DNA of 64,000 nt from Jacaranda mimosifolia. Its lineage: Eukaryota; Streptophyta; Magnoliopsida; Lamiales; Bignoniaceae. The translations under genes and the position numbers were made by a program. Position 1 is the first letter of the stretch, and every line of letters starts with the position of its first letter. The notes beneath the pieces are model-generated. The model made no database searches. It was not told the origin of the DNA and saw nothing but the letters and a program-made list of their open reading frames with translations. The stretch covers positions 40,517,404 through 40,581,403 of the forward strand of contig CM032122.1 of assembly GCA_018894105.1 (NCBI GenBank). Direction: 5' to 3'. Below, in pieces: positions 36,012 to 47,340 of this stretch.

Positions 36012-39000
36012 CACTAAAAAACCCTAATGGAACAACTTAGCAAAAGAAAAATAAGGGCGCCAAAATCACCTGCGGCTTACCTACCTTATTCCTCTACCCC
36101 TTCCAAGTCCCAACAACCAACCATTATAGCACCACGTCCCGGCGACTCCTTCCCATCGACCACTTTGATGATGACATATGATTAGATTTAGAACTCATGA
36201 TTACCTTTGGTGGTTTGACATTTGGTTTGAAGTTATAGATATTTGATGCTTTTTAGTTTTCTTTTAAGACTCTTTGTTTATAATGATTTGCACTTCTTGC
36301 AATTAAAACTTGATTCAGTAATTTGAGTTTGATATTATCCTATAAGTTCACTACTCTACCTACACTTAGACTTACTAAAAATACAATATATTTTATAAAG
36401 TTTTATTAGAGCCTTGCTTTAAAAAGGCAAGCGCCTCTCACCTCGGGTACTAGAAGTTGTTGCCTCGTACCGCCTTTCACATATAACAACTATGATTTAA
36501 CTTTATTGCATTGAAAATGATTGTGCTACGATTATCCTATGGGCCTCCCCTATTTAGTGGATTATTTCCCGACAAGGGTTAGGTTAATATTTATTTTATT
36601 CTATTCGTAATAGTGTCAGTATTCTGTTTGTAGGAACATAAAGAAGTATTTAGACCTTAGTTCTATTTGCTCAATCATAATGGATATCTCATATTCCTGA
36701 ATGATGTTGGGCATAATTATTTGCATCTATTTGTTTGTTGATTTCTTAAATCGTACTATAATAGGATACTGTGGAAGACCATCATGAATCTGCCAATGAA
36801 CCTGAGTTAAGTGATCATTCCTTTAAGGAAGGACTTCCAAGTGATGGAGTAGCAGGGGTTAACAAGGATTCTCTCCAGGTTCAGTATTCTTCTATTGGAG
36901 AATATAACTGACAGAGACCAGAAGGAACTTTCTAGTTGTTGACGTTCAAAATGTACTTCTGTCTTGTATAGGACACTGAACAGCTAAGGGAAGACTCCAT
37001 TGTGGATGGCGAGGGTGGTCTTGATACTGGAAATCAGGTATATCTTGGTGATTGCTTTCTTTACCAGGTTTGGTAGTGTATCTTATCTCCTCGTTTTTAA
37101 TAAGTAGGTATTTGATGGTTCTTACAGTAATTCAGTCGCTTATGTTTAAATATTGATTCTCAGATTCAGATATCCCAATAAATTAGAATCTTTATCCAGC
37201 TGTTACCGAGCAACATGTGTAACTCTCGTTTCCAGGATAAAAATACAGCTGAAGATACTGAATCATTATCAAGGGAAGAGCTAGGGCGTCTTGTTGCTTC
37301 ACGATGGACAGGGGAAAAGATCGAGCAGCATAAGGAGCCTGATGCCTCTCTGAGTAAGGATGATCAAAATCCTAATGAGACGCCAAACGAATCCAATTAT
37401 GAGGAAGAGAATAGCTATGTCTCAGAGGATGACGAGCAGAGATATGATGATGATGATGATAGTGTTGAGGATGACAGCGAAGACCACGTCGATGATTTTG
37501 AAGGGCATGATCATTATGATTCAACTTCTTCGCATAAAGTTGACTCTGATGATGAATCAGACTGGTCAGGTATGCTAGTTATCTGTAGAAATTCCTTTTT
37601 GCAGTTACAATGTGCTTAGAAGCTGTTATTTGTATTTGATCCAAATTGGTCAGATGTAACTGGCACAAGTAGCATATCTTGGCTGGAGAAGATACAGAAA
37701 ACAGTGAAGAGCATCTTTCAAGCTGTCAATTTATTCCAGACACCTGTTAATATATCTGGTACTAGAAGGTTTTTCACATTTTTCAGCAGTAGAAGACAAA
37801 AATTAGAAGATAATTATCTGTTTCCCTTTCGCCTTTGCAGATGCTGCACATGTACGCAAAGAATATGATGAATCCAGTGCCAAGTTATCCAAAATACAGT
37901 CAAGGATATCGAGTCTGACTAAGAAGCTAAAACAAGATTTTGGTATATTAAAGCCAGACAAAATCAAACCTTATTATTGTTGTTGTATTTCTGCCTATTG
38001 TGTGGATTGCAATTTTTAGAGGATGCCAATGTTTTGACTTTTACACTGCAGGTCCGGAGAAGGAATTCTTTTCATTCTATGGTCAATGTTTCGAGAGCAA
38101 GCAGAATAAGTTGGAATTTTTCTTTGTTTCTTCTTTATCACCTAATTTGAGTCATCAAGTTTCTACTTGATAGAAATATTTGTAATTTCTCTTATTCTGA
38201 GGATTGAAATTACTGCTTCAGGTATGTCTACAAAGTCTGCCCTTTCAAAGAAGCTACCCAAGTGGAGGGTTATAGTACGACTCATCTGGGGTAGGCATTT
38301 TCATGATGCAAGCACTTTGTCTTCATATATGTTTAGAGCATGCTAGTGCTTTCTCTCTGGATAATATGTTCTCTATGTTCCTTATGTTTGCTCGAATGTC
38401 TACAAATTTTTACTATTTGTATTTCTTGTCTTATCTCATTAATCAATCATGTAGGATCTGGGAGAAATTTGAAGACTCTTACAGAACCATGCAGTTTTTA
38501 AATGGAGATAAGTGCTGGAATGGCCCAGATAGAAGCTTAAAGGTAGAACATATGTCTTAAAATATGGTGACATCTTGCATTGTTTTTCTTTTCCTTTTTA
38601 TCTAGTGCCATTATTGATACGTGCCACAAGCATTTAATTGCCTGCATTTTGGTGTAGTCCTCAGTGAGCACCTCATGGAATCGTTGAATTGATCTGTCAA
38701 AACAAATTGAATGGCAAACTTGCTAAAAGAAGATTTTGTCTTCATCATCTACTTGATTATTTCTTCCCCAAAATCATTTTTGTCTGTGCACCTCATTTCA
38801 TTTGTTTTAAGTGGAATAAACAGCATTTACAAGTGTCCATCTTTTCCTCCAAATTGTATTTTGTGATATTTGTCCACTTCTTTATTGGTTTCTTTGGATA
38901 TATTGATTGAGTTTGCAGGTCAAGTTAAGATGCGGTTTGAAAAATGAACTTGCGGATGTTGATGAACCAAGTCGTTGCGAGTGAGAATCCCTCCCTATCT

Positions 39001-39395
39001 GTACTCTGCTGTATTTGGTTGTCTGTATGTGTTCTTGTGTGTGTCATACCCGTGGCTTGATTATGCAACTTAAAGAAGGAATGTGTTTTTATGCTGCTAT
39101 TGTTCTGTCTTTCCTTTCTTCTGTATGGTGCATTTAAACTAGTTTCTATTTTCAGATACTTGGCATTGTTATCCACCCCTGCTCTGTGTCTTGACGATAA
39201 ACTTAAGGTTGCTTCTCAAGCTACTCCTGTTTTTTATTTTATTTTGCCCTTAAATCAGTACTACATACCATTCTTTACAGCAGCAACTTGTAACTGTACT
39301 TGACAGTTATTTGATGAAATGTGTGATAGGAACTGCAAGATAAACTGGAGTCACTGAACAAGGATCAACCCCAGGGGCGTCATGACGAGCTATGA
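32368..39395 (+). CDS. PSL4: Glucosidase II beta subunit (PRKCSH/PSL4-type), 16 exons, 622 aa
   Basis: Non-catalytic subunit of ER glucosidase II, which trims glucose from N-glycans in glycoprotein quality control; in Arabidopsis PSL4 is needed for EFR receptor biogenesis. Coding exons: 32368-32491, 32619-32744, 32957-33052, 34457-34696, 35454-35620, 36765-36878, 36972-37037, 37236-37569, 37654-37758, 37841-37942, 38052-38109, 38222-38290, 38455-38542, 38919-38980, 39156-39207, 39330-39395. Order: signal peptide (about 1-27), two LDL-receptor class A modules ([14 protein letters not shown] and [16 protein letters not shown], 55-130), a charged coiled coil (about 140-235), a very acidic region ([17 protein letters not shown]), and a C-terminal MRH lectin domain (about 495-603) with candidate mannose-binding Q (ATQVEGY), R (KLRCG), E and Y (RCEYLA). 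It ends in HDEL, the ER retrieval signal. Intron 3 (1.4 kb) and intron 5 (1.1 kb) are the largest. Confidence 0.95.
35985..36011 (+). repeat. A27 homopolymer in glucosidase II beta intron 5
   Basis: A run of 27 A follows a purine-rich stretch and precedes CACTAAAAAACCCTAATGG. A few hundred bases downstream (about 36410-36480) a GCCTT/GGCAAGCGCCTC patch resembles fragments of GC-rich MITEs, with no clear ends. Confidence 0.5.
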
Positions 39396-39892
39396 GCAAT
39401 CTTGATAGGTTTAACTGGGACTATCCTTGATGCTAAACTTAATTATCTTTTCTCCTTGAGTTGCTTCGGCTTAGTGATCGGAGAAAGACTAGAAGCTTCA
39501 TATGAAGTGGCTCAGTTAGATAATTTTGCTCATGTGTTCACTTCATCGAAATGTTATTATTGAAATGAGGATTTTCTTTTTGTTTTCCCTTCTTTTCTCT
39601 CTCAAAGAGAAGAAGAAAAAGGGAGCAGGCTAGTAGGTGGAAATTAAATATGAAGTATTATAAAAGACCATGATTCTCGTTATTTTATTGGTTGAGTTTT
39701 TCTTTTTCCTTTTTATTTTTTTATTTTTTTTATTTTTGGCTTTTTTGAAAAAAATAAAGTTGATGGATGTATGGTAGAAGGTGACAGGGAACGGTAGTTG
39801 TTGTAGGCATGTGTTGGAAATGAATGAGGTGCGGCAATGGGCCATGGCCGATGGGGGTGTTGCAAAAGCAAAACTTTTCCAGTGGTTTGCAA

Positions 39893-39930
39893 AGCAGAAA
39901 GCAGAAAGCAGAAAGCAGAAAGCAGAAAGC
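39893..39930 (+). repeat. AGCAGAA heptamer array, about 5.4 copies
   Basis: Five exact tandem copies of AGCAGAA followed by AGC. It is non-coding and located between genes, a candidate length-polymorphic marker. Confidence 0.9.
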
Positions 39931-40761
39931 AGCAGCTTATGTTTTCCAATGGATTGAGATTTGAAGCTTTGTTTTTGACTTTGTTGTGAAACGAGCCATT
40001 TGTTTGTGAGGCCCAGAGACAGAGAGATAGAGAAAGTGTGTGTGTGTGTGTGTTATTTATACCATGTGAGTTCCCTGTTTTGACCTCTATAGAAGCTGCT
40101 GCTGTTAAATTCCTGATTGGGGGTGTGGACTGTGGGGGACATGGTTTTGGAAACTCTGAGGGGAATCGGATCATTCACCGTCCTGGTTTCTATCATTACA
40201 TTTACATAACATGCACCAACCAAGTGATTTAAGTAGTTTTCTCAGATGTCTGGTTTTCATTTGACTATTATATATGCATAATAAATTGATATTCAGTTTT
40301 TAATTAAGTACAAAAGTAGTCATTTTGCTTAAATATTTGACTTGTTGGAGAGGGGGAGAGAACAGTAATTGCTTGTTGGTTAAGTCAAGCCTATTAACGT
40401 GGTGTAATTTTTGAATACCGCTTCCGAGTTCCCATAGTAACGAGAGGCAACAGACAAGGCGAAAAAGGTAGTGGTGGTTTGTTGGAGGAATTGCAAGTCT
40501 CTGCCTGTCGGTCTAACCCTAAGAATTGGAATTGGAATTGGATTTGGAATTTTGGAGTTGAGACGTAACGTAAATCAAGTGAGAAAGTAACAAAGTGTAT
40601 GCATTAGGGGCCAGCAATCGATGTCCCCATATGAAAAGTAGCGCCTCCGCCAGTGCCACCGTCTAAGAAAAAAGGTCCAAATTCCAAACACAAAATTAGT
40701 GGAGTAATTAGTGTGAGATAAAAGGTATGCTGCTGACCACTGACTGCTGACTGAGTGGGGG

Positions 40762-40790
40762 GCATATGCCATATGCGATATGGCATATGC
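40762..40790. repeat. Perfect inverted repeat, 13 bp arms and 3 bp spacer
   Basis: GCATATGCCATAT (40762-40774), spacer GCG, then ATATGGCATATGC (40778-40790), an exact reverse complement. Another related half-copy (CGTATGCCATAT) follows at once, so the block may have grown by slippage or be a cruciform-prone site. Confidence 0.8.
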
Positions 40791-41495
40791 CGTATGCCAT
40801 ATAACCAACTGTTTAATTTAATTGAAAAGGAAATAAGGCCTCCAGCTGGTAATATTGTGATAGCTTCTTCCCCAAGTTATATATATATATATATATATAC
40901 TCAAATTATAAACAAACCAACCAAATAAAATACTTATTACCAATACCACACGTACAGTAGTAATAGGTTAGGTTGGTTGTCCTTTTCCAATCTAATAATT
41001 TAGTCTTTGACTATCTACATTTGTTTTGAACTATTATTAGAATTTAACTCATACTTTTGAAGAGAAATTCATTTTATTTTGGAATAATCAGACTTCTAGA
41101 AAGAACGTGAAATTGATAAATATCCAAAAACAAATGAATAATAGATAACAGTAACAACACTAAGAAAGAAAAAAAAGTTAAAAAAAAGCCTTATTATAGA
41201 TAGTTTTACTATTATTGTTAATTGGGCTGGGCCTCTGTTTCATTTCTATTATATATATTAACTGTCTGTATCTATATATTTAGAGAGAGAGAGAGTGTGT
41301 GTGTGTGTGTGGGTTTGCCTAATTGCTTGTTAAATAGGAGTGCAACAGTCCCAGTCCCACAATATTTATTCTTATAACTTCTTCTTTTCAATCATCAATC
41401 TCTGAAAAAACAGAAAAAAGACATACATACATACGTACATTAATTAATATTGTGATTTGGGTAGTTTTGGTGTGTATCGGCGCAGCAGCAGCAAG

Positions 41496-42714
41496 ATGGA
41501 GAATGACTGTGGAGAAAAGCGGCCTAAGACCAAGATCGTGTGCACCCTCGGCCCTGCATCTCGCTCTGTTCCCATGACCGAGAAGCTCCTTCGGGCAGGT
41601 ATGAACGTTGCCCGCTTTAATTTCTCACACGGATCGCATGAATACCATCAGGAGACCCTCGACAATCTCCGTAAGGCCATGGAAAATACCGGTATCCTCT
41701 GCGCCGTAATGCTTGACACCAAGGTATTCTCCATTTTCCTTTTTTTTTTTTTTTTTCCCCCTTGGTAATCTTGGTTTGTGTCTTTATTTCCTCCTTATTT
41801 CCTATCTTCACTGATCACTGATCTCTAGATTTCATTGTCTGCTTACTCTTTCGATTTAGAAATTTGATCTGGTGAAAGTCAATATGAACAGTCAAATGTG
41901 TGAATTGCGGCTTTTCACAGCCTTCTCATATTAAATGATGAATATGAATTTTTAAATATTTCTACATGTTTGTGTATGTATATATATAGATAGATAGATT
42001 CTTAGATAGATTATGTACGAGCATTTCTTAGCTTTTTCTTAATGGGATCCCAAATTGAGATATTAATTTCTCATTAACACACATCACTCTCCTCCATATT
42101 TCCCTGTTATTTGTGATGTGAATATATAATTGCATAACCCTTCTTTTGTTCTTTACCATTAATGGTTGTGGACCTTGTTGTACCAACATCTCTGACCATA
42201 ACAATTTCATATCTATGCGCAGGGTCCAGAAATCCGAACTGGGTTCTTGAAAGATGGCAAGCCTGTGCAATTGAAACAAGGCCAAGAGATCACTATATCC
42301 ACAGATTACAGCATCAAGGGTGATGAGAACATGATCTGCATGAGCTACAAAAAATTGGCTGAGGACGTCAAACCTGGAAGTGTCATTCTCTGCTCTGATG
42401 GCACAATCTCTTTCAATGTTTTGGATTGTGACAAAAAACGAGGCTTGGTACGATGCCGCTGTGAGAACACTGCAGTTCTTGGTGAGAGAAAAAATGTCAA
42501 TCTTCCTGGGGTTATTGTGGACCTCCCAACTTTGACAGACAAAGACAAAGAAGATATCTTAAACTGGGGGATTCCTAACAAAATTGACATGATTGCTCTT
42601 TCTTTTGTTCGCAAAGGTTCAGACTTGGTGGAGGTTCGGAAGTTACTGGGCGAGCATGCAAAGAGCATCCTTCTCATGTCTAAGGTCACTTACCTTTTTT
42701 CTTTCATTTTTCCT

Positions 42715-42748
<34 letters not shown>

Positions 42749-44060
42749 AAAAAACAACCTAACGAAGCCTAATAAGAAATTTGACTTTATCCTTTTTGAG
42801 GACAAAAAAAGAGTCTGCTTTACATGAGTGTCATAGGGTTTGCTAGAATGGAGCTAAATTTTCCTTTTTGAATTATCAGCGATAGGTAGCAGCTCAAGAC
42901 TGAAATTGCATCCAGGTTTTTATATATATAATATTAAAATTTGTTGAAGAAATTATTTATGACCGAAGAGCTGATGATATTCTAATTGTTGAGGGTTAAT
43001 ACTTCAATGGGAGCCTTGAAATGCCTAAAGCTGATATCATGGTTTATTATCTGCTTCCCAATTAAACTACCATTGTGTTTATGCACTACATTACGGATGG
43101 TATAAGTATTTGTTTTAAGATTGGAAGTTTGGATATTTTTGGAACTGAAATCATAAGTTTTATTTTGATTTTCTGTTGGACCTGACCTCACCTCACACCA
43201 GGGGGCAAATGATGTACTTGTGCCTTATATTTGGTTCATTTGATTAGGTTGAAAATCAAGAAGGGGTGGCAAATTTTGATGAAATTCTTGCCAACTCAGA
43301 TGCATTCATGGTGGCACGAGGTGATCTAGGAATGGAAATTCCAATCGAGAAGATATTTTTAGCTCAGAAGGTGATGGTATACAAGTGCAATATCCAAGGA
43401 AAGCCTGTTGTTACTGCAACACAGATGTTGGAATCCATGATCAAGTCTCCAAGGCCAACTCGAGCAGAAGCCACGGATGTTGCCAATGCTGTTCTTGATG
43501 GAACAGACTGTGTAATGCTCAGTGGTGAAACAGCTGCAGGAGCTTATCCAGATCTTGCAGTTCGTACCATGGCCAAGATCTGTATAGAAGCTGAAAGCAC
43601 AATTGACTATGGTGATGTTTTTAAACGGATAATGGCAAATGCACCAGTCCCCATGAGCCCATTGGAAAGCCTTGCGTCATCTGCTGTTCGAACAGCTAAC
43701 TCAGCCAGAGCAGCTCTAATTTTGGTCCTAACCAGAGGAGGAAGTACTGCAAAACTGGTGGCTAAATACAGGCCAGGAATGCCAATATTGTCTGTGGTGG
43801 TTCCAGAAATCAAGTCTGATTCATTCGATTGGTCATGCAGTGATGAAACCCCCGCCAGGCACAGTCTTATATTCAGGGGATTGGTTCCCGTTCTGTGTGC
43901 AGGATCTGCCAGGGCTTCTCATGAGGAGTCGACGGAGGAAGCCCTGGAATTTGCTCTTCAGCATGCTAAAACAAAAGGACTCTGCAAGGTAGGAGATGCG
44001 GTTGTGGCCCTTCACCGAATTGGAACTGCATCCATCATCAAGATAGTGACCGTGAAGTGA
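41496..44060 (+). CDS. Cytosolic pyruvate kinase (3 exons, 500 aa)
   Basis: Final step of glycolysis: phosphoenolpyruvate plus ADP to pyruvate plus ATP. Exons 41496-41723, 42223-42684, 43248-44060, both introns in phase 0. No transit peptide is visible (MENDCGEKRPKTKIVCTLGP), and 500 aa suits the cytosolic class. Seen: the substrate-binding segment AGMNVARFNFSHG, the B-domain (about 77-160), and the active-site signature ILLMSKVENQEGV with catalytic Lys230 as the last codon of exon 2. Glu232 and Asp256 (VARGDLG) are the expected metal ligands, followed by TATQMLESM and DGTDCVMLSGETA. The C-terminal domain ends GTASIIKIVTVK. It is closest, from memory, to Arabidopsis At5g56350/At4g26390. It lies downstream of glucosidase II beta in the same orientation and convergent with the RING gene. 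Intron 2 has a 31-base poly-C run. Confidence 0.95.
42716..42746 (+). repeat. Poly-C tract, 31 bases, pyruvate kinase intron 2
   Basis: An uninterrupted run of 31 C, 31 bases downstream of the exon 2 donor, followed by an A run. The count may suffer from homopolymer sequencing error. Confidence 0.85.
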
Positions 44061-45229
44061 TGATGAATTCAGATGGAGGGAGTTGTGGTGGCTGGGCTTG
44101 GGGTTTTTGGGAAGGAGGATCAGTGACTGATAAATGAAGAAGGATGCATACTTATTTGATTCTTGCTTATAGTTTTGCCCTTTGGAGGACAAACATGATA
44201 AGATTTCTAATGCCGCTGTTTTTATCATTTTGTGCGTCGGACCTTTTGTGTTGTCCGCCATAATTGTCAGGCCTGTTGAGCTGGACCTTTGACATAATTT
44301 TCTATTTGATCATATAGAACATCTTGTTTTGGCTGGCAATTTTGATAGTACTCCCCCCCCCCCCCCCCCCCCCCCGAGAGACACACAAACATCCTATCAT
44401 CATCATGGTGATCTATGGTAAACCAAACCTCAAAAGAGTGTCGTTTTGGCGCTCAGCAAACTAATCCCATTATTAGTTTTATATATTATGGAGGGATGAA
44501 CTCATGAACATGCTCAACCAGTTAAATAGCTATTAATTAATGCATCCAAAAGACAAGACAATGTCATATTCTCTGCGTGATCTTTCATATGCTTGGACCC
44601 AAGTGGCTCAGCTTTTCTCCAAAACTCATGTGATTCTTGACCACCACCTGTCTGAACCTTACTATAACTTAAGAATGAGATAAAAGAGAAGATAGACGAC
44701 CCACCACCATCTTTGCATGAATCCAAGTTCCAGCGTTCGTTAGTCCCTTTCTTGATACATCCAGTGGAGGTAAACAATTAAATCACCAATGCTCACAATA
44801 ATAATAATACAATCAAATGTTTTCCTCAGCTGCTATTCAGAGGCAGGTCAGACAACAAAAATGCTTCGTGGATCATGTCATGTGAACAGAACCAGTCCAT
44901 ATTCTGATCTCGAACATGCACAAACACGAAGTCTATTTAGAGGGCTGAATTTTTTTTCCAGAAGAAAAGATTAAAAAAAGACTATGTACTAGAAACACCT
45001 CAAACAAGTTTCTACATAAATTAACAGAAAGGCCACGGTAGTTCTTGCTTCAATCAGTAAGAAGGCAAAAAAGCCTTGGTCTGAATATGGACACATGAAA
45101 ACACAACTTGCTTTTCTAAGGTTACAGTTCGGTATGAAGACACGTACTATATACAAAAGGTAAACTAATGAACATGTTTGCTACATAAAAAAGCACAATA
45201 TAGGGATACCAGAACTCACTCTTGCAAAC
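44061..45229. other. 3' ends of pyruvate kinase and the convergent RING gene
   Basis: Includes the pyruvate kinase 3' UTR (to about 44300), a 23-base poly-C run at 44353-44375, and the likely 3' UTR of the minus-strand RING gene (about 44900-45229). A minus-strand open frame at 44514-44777 (87 codons) has no recognisable domain. Confidence 0.5.
44353..44375 (+). repeat. Poly-C tract, 23 bases, downstream of pyruvate kinase
   Basis: An uninterrupted run of 23 C followed by GAGAGACACAC, between the convergent pyruvate kinase and RING genes. Confidence 0.85.
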
Positions 45230-46381
45230 TCAATGCTCATCCTCATGTGAAGTACTCGGGGTGGCATTTGTAGATGGCCCTGATGTAGAAGTCGTGGATG
45301 AATTTCCACTACTAGATCGGGAACTGGAGGATGAAAACAAACTGCTGAAAGGCCATGGAAGGGCAACTGAAAACTGTCTCCCACTTTCATTTCTGTCATC
45401 CCTACTGTTGTCAGCATTGTTGTTACCATTATTACTCTCTTCATTTCTGTTACTCGTATTATTTCTCAACCCCTCTGAATCAAGCTTCGACTCATCACAA
45501 GGTAACTGATACCTACAGATGGGACAAGAGCTATGAAGCTCCAGCCATGGTAAAATGCACTTGCTGTGGAACTTGTGTTTACAAGGCATCTCCTTAACTT
45601 CATCCCCGATTTCACAGTCATCCAAACAGACAGAACACTGCAGTGTCTCCTCAATTTTCACAGTGGGTAAAGCTTCCACTGCCTCTTTCTGAGCTGGTGG
45701 TGTTCCATACCTGTTTGGATCATTCTCCAATAAATGCTGCAGCAACAAGTCTAAACCAGGACCAATGAAATAATCACCTAGTGAACCAATTGGTGTACGG
45801 TTTTGGGATTCATTATTGGGGTCGTCAGAACCCTGAACAATGATACTCTGATTAAAGGGATTGATCAATATCACACGTTCTCTGTCCCTATCATTATCTC
45901 TGTCCCTGGTGAGTGGATCACTCTCAGAATTCCCTGACTCAGATAGTATTCCAGCTCGGATGCCCTGGAGGAGCTGGAGAATTGTGGCCGAGCTCCTCCT
46001 CCTCCTCCTCATTATAGACTCTAGTTCACGATCAAGCTCTGTCTCTCCATCATAGTGCTGGTGATTGTTCTCATTGTCATTCTCATTTTCGTCATCCTCA
46101 AATTCCATTCGCCTAATCCGACGGCGACGCCGTGGGTTACCCATCATACCTAGCAAGATTGGGGCCCAGAGGGAGAGGGCACGGTCAGAATCAGACCCAC
46201 CAAGTTCAAAATCAAGAGGGCTATCATTTCCTCGAGTGGCTGCAGATGCCATTTCTTCAACGAAGCCACTTTGGCATATGGGGCATTTTATTGTATCAAT
46301 CTCCACAATCGGATTCACCATCTGCGAACACATATAGCACCAGTATCGCAACGCCTCTGCTTCCTCCATTTTGTCGCCCAA
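45230..46381 (-). CDS. RING-H2 E3 ubiquitin ligase with N-terminal zinc ribbon (383 aa, single coding exon)
   Basis: Predicted E3 ligase of the RNF126/BCA2-like plant group (relatives: rice SIRP1, Arabidopsis At5g56340/ATCRT1 and At1g55530). The N-terminal zinc ribbon has Cys15-x2-Cys18 and Cys33-x2-Cys36 (YWCYMCSQ, KCPICQSGF), which in RNF126 relatives binds ubiquitin. An Arg-rich stretch (84-91), an acidic Asn-rich linker and a DUF1117-like middle follow. The RING-H2 has ligands Cys249, Cys252, Cys267, His269, His272, Cys275, Cys286 and Cys289 (QCSVC, MPCKHKFHSKC, SCPIC); all eight are present. The tail is Asn/Ser-rich. ATG 46381 starts the frame; Met5 (MEEAEALRYWC) matches how homologues begin and is an alternative. 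A leader intron (46410-47203) is likely. Substrates cannot be read from sequence. Confidence 0.92.
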   Translation of the reverse strand: MGDKMEEAEALRYWCYMCSQMVNPIVEIDTIKCPICQSGFVEEMASAATRGNDSPLDFELGGSDSDRALSLWAPILLGMMGNPRRRRRIRRMEFEDDENENDNENNHQHYDGETELDRELESIMRRRRRSSATILQLLQGIRAGILSESGNSESDPLTRDRDNDRDRERVILINPFNQSIIVQGSDDPNNESQNRTPIGSLGDYFIGPGLDLLLQHLLENDPNRYGTPPAQKEAVEALPTVKIEETLQCSVCLDDCEIGDEVKEMPCKHKFHSKCILPWLELHSSCPICRYQLPCDESKLDSEGLRNNTSNRNEESNNGNNNADNSRDDRNESGRQFSVALPWPFSSLFSSSSSRSSSGNSSTTSTSGPSTNATPSTSHEDEH

Positions 46382-46409
46382 ATTTGGCTTTTCGATTTAT
46401 TATTTTTCC

Positions 46410-47203
46410 CTGTTCACAACAAAAGCCATTCTCATGTTACAAGTCAAGTCGTTGAACTAAGAGTCCAAATTTGTCAACCACAAAGCAAGCTCCTTCTAGA
46501 GGTCTCTAACTTTACATATCTAAACAAATGCAACAAAATTTTGTGTTTTAGATCAGCAAACAAAAGAACTTCTGCTTTCTGACACCACCAACAAAATCTC
46601 TAAACCAAATATCAAAGAAAGGAATAGAATCTCCGGGGCTGATCAAGATTCAATCTTCAGGTCAACAAGGATAGATCTATAGATAATTTTCTCCGTTTAT
46701 TCAATATAAGAAAAACAAAAAAGATAATGCTAAAAAAGATCGCCTAATCCTTCCCTTTTTGACACAGAAGAAACAGATTGATTAGAGCTGTTGCAGCGCA
46801 AAGTTCCAGAATTTGGCAGATCCAAACAGCACAAACGGGTTGTAGATCGTCAAGAATGCACTTTTATTGGGTTAAATATCTAATGATGTTAATCAGAAGA
46901 AAAACAAAATTTAGGTAAGAGAGGATTCTTAAAAGTCGGGTGGGCTTTGGCTTAAGATATGCATTGAAACAGAAGGATCTCCAAGAATAAAGAACTCCAT
47001 CAAGAATTTTGCTCGTTTTGTATTCTATTCGTAAACAAACATGAAAAATAACACAATCCACAAAACTTATGGGTTTGCTTTCATGATTGAACAAAGACAG
47101 ACTTTACTACCAACCCAACATCAAGAAATATGACCATCATCTTCACACAAATGAAAGAGGAAAAGGTCAAAACTCAGAATCCAAAAGATTATTTATGATT
47201 TAC
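46410..47203 (-). other. Probable 5' UTR intron of the RING gene
   Basis: On the minus strand a GTAAAT donor begins at 47203, and an AG acceptor (GTTGTGAACAG) ends at 46410, 28 bases before the ATG. The first leader exon would be about 47204 to 47340, rich in GA on the minus strand. Short open frames within the intron are not coding. Confidence 0.55.
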
Positions 47204-47340
47204 CAGGGGAAGAGAAGATTCTGTTTCTTGTTGGTGTCGTTCTTCTCTTATTTTCTCAACTTCTGAAAACAGGCTGAATTCTTGGGAGTTTTCTTCATTC
47301 TTGATTTTGATTTTGATTCTTCTCCAGCTCTGTGTGTGTT

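Larger units (their letters stand above)
39396..41495. other. Intergenic region between glucosidase II beta and pyruvate kinase
   Basis: 39396 to about 39700 is the 3' UTR side of glucosidase II beta. Beyond lie a heptamer array (39893-39930), a (GT)9 tract (40036-40053), a palindrome (40762-40790), an (AT)11 tract (40878-40899) and a (GA)n(GT)n tract (41282-41311) in the pyruvate kinase 5' leader. TTGGGCTGGGCC near 41223-41234 resembles site II motifs. Opposite-strand open frames at 39630-40174 show no domain. Confidence 0.5.

Noticed and set aside
39893..39930. Short repeat array considered as a CRISPR array
   Set aside because: Heptamers are contiguous with no spacers, and the genome is a plant nuclear one.
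44514..44777. 87-codon minus-strand open frame between pyruvate kinase and RING
   Set aside because: No recognisable motif, not joined to a neighbouring exon, and located in convergent 3' UTR territory.
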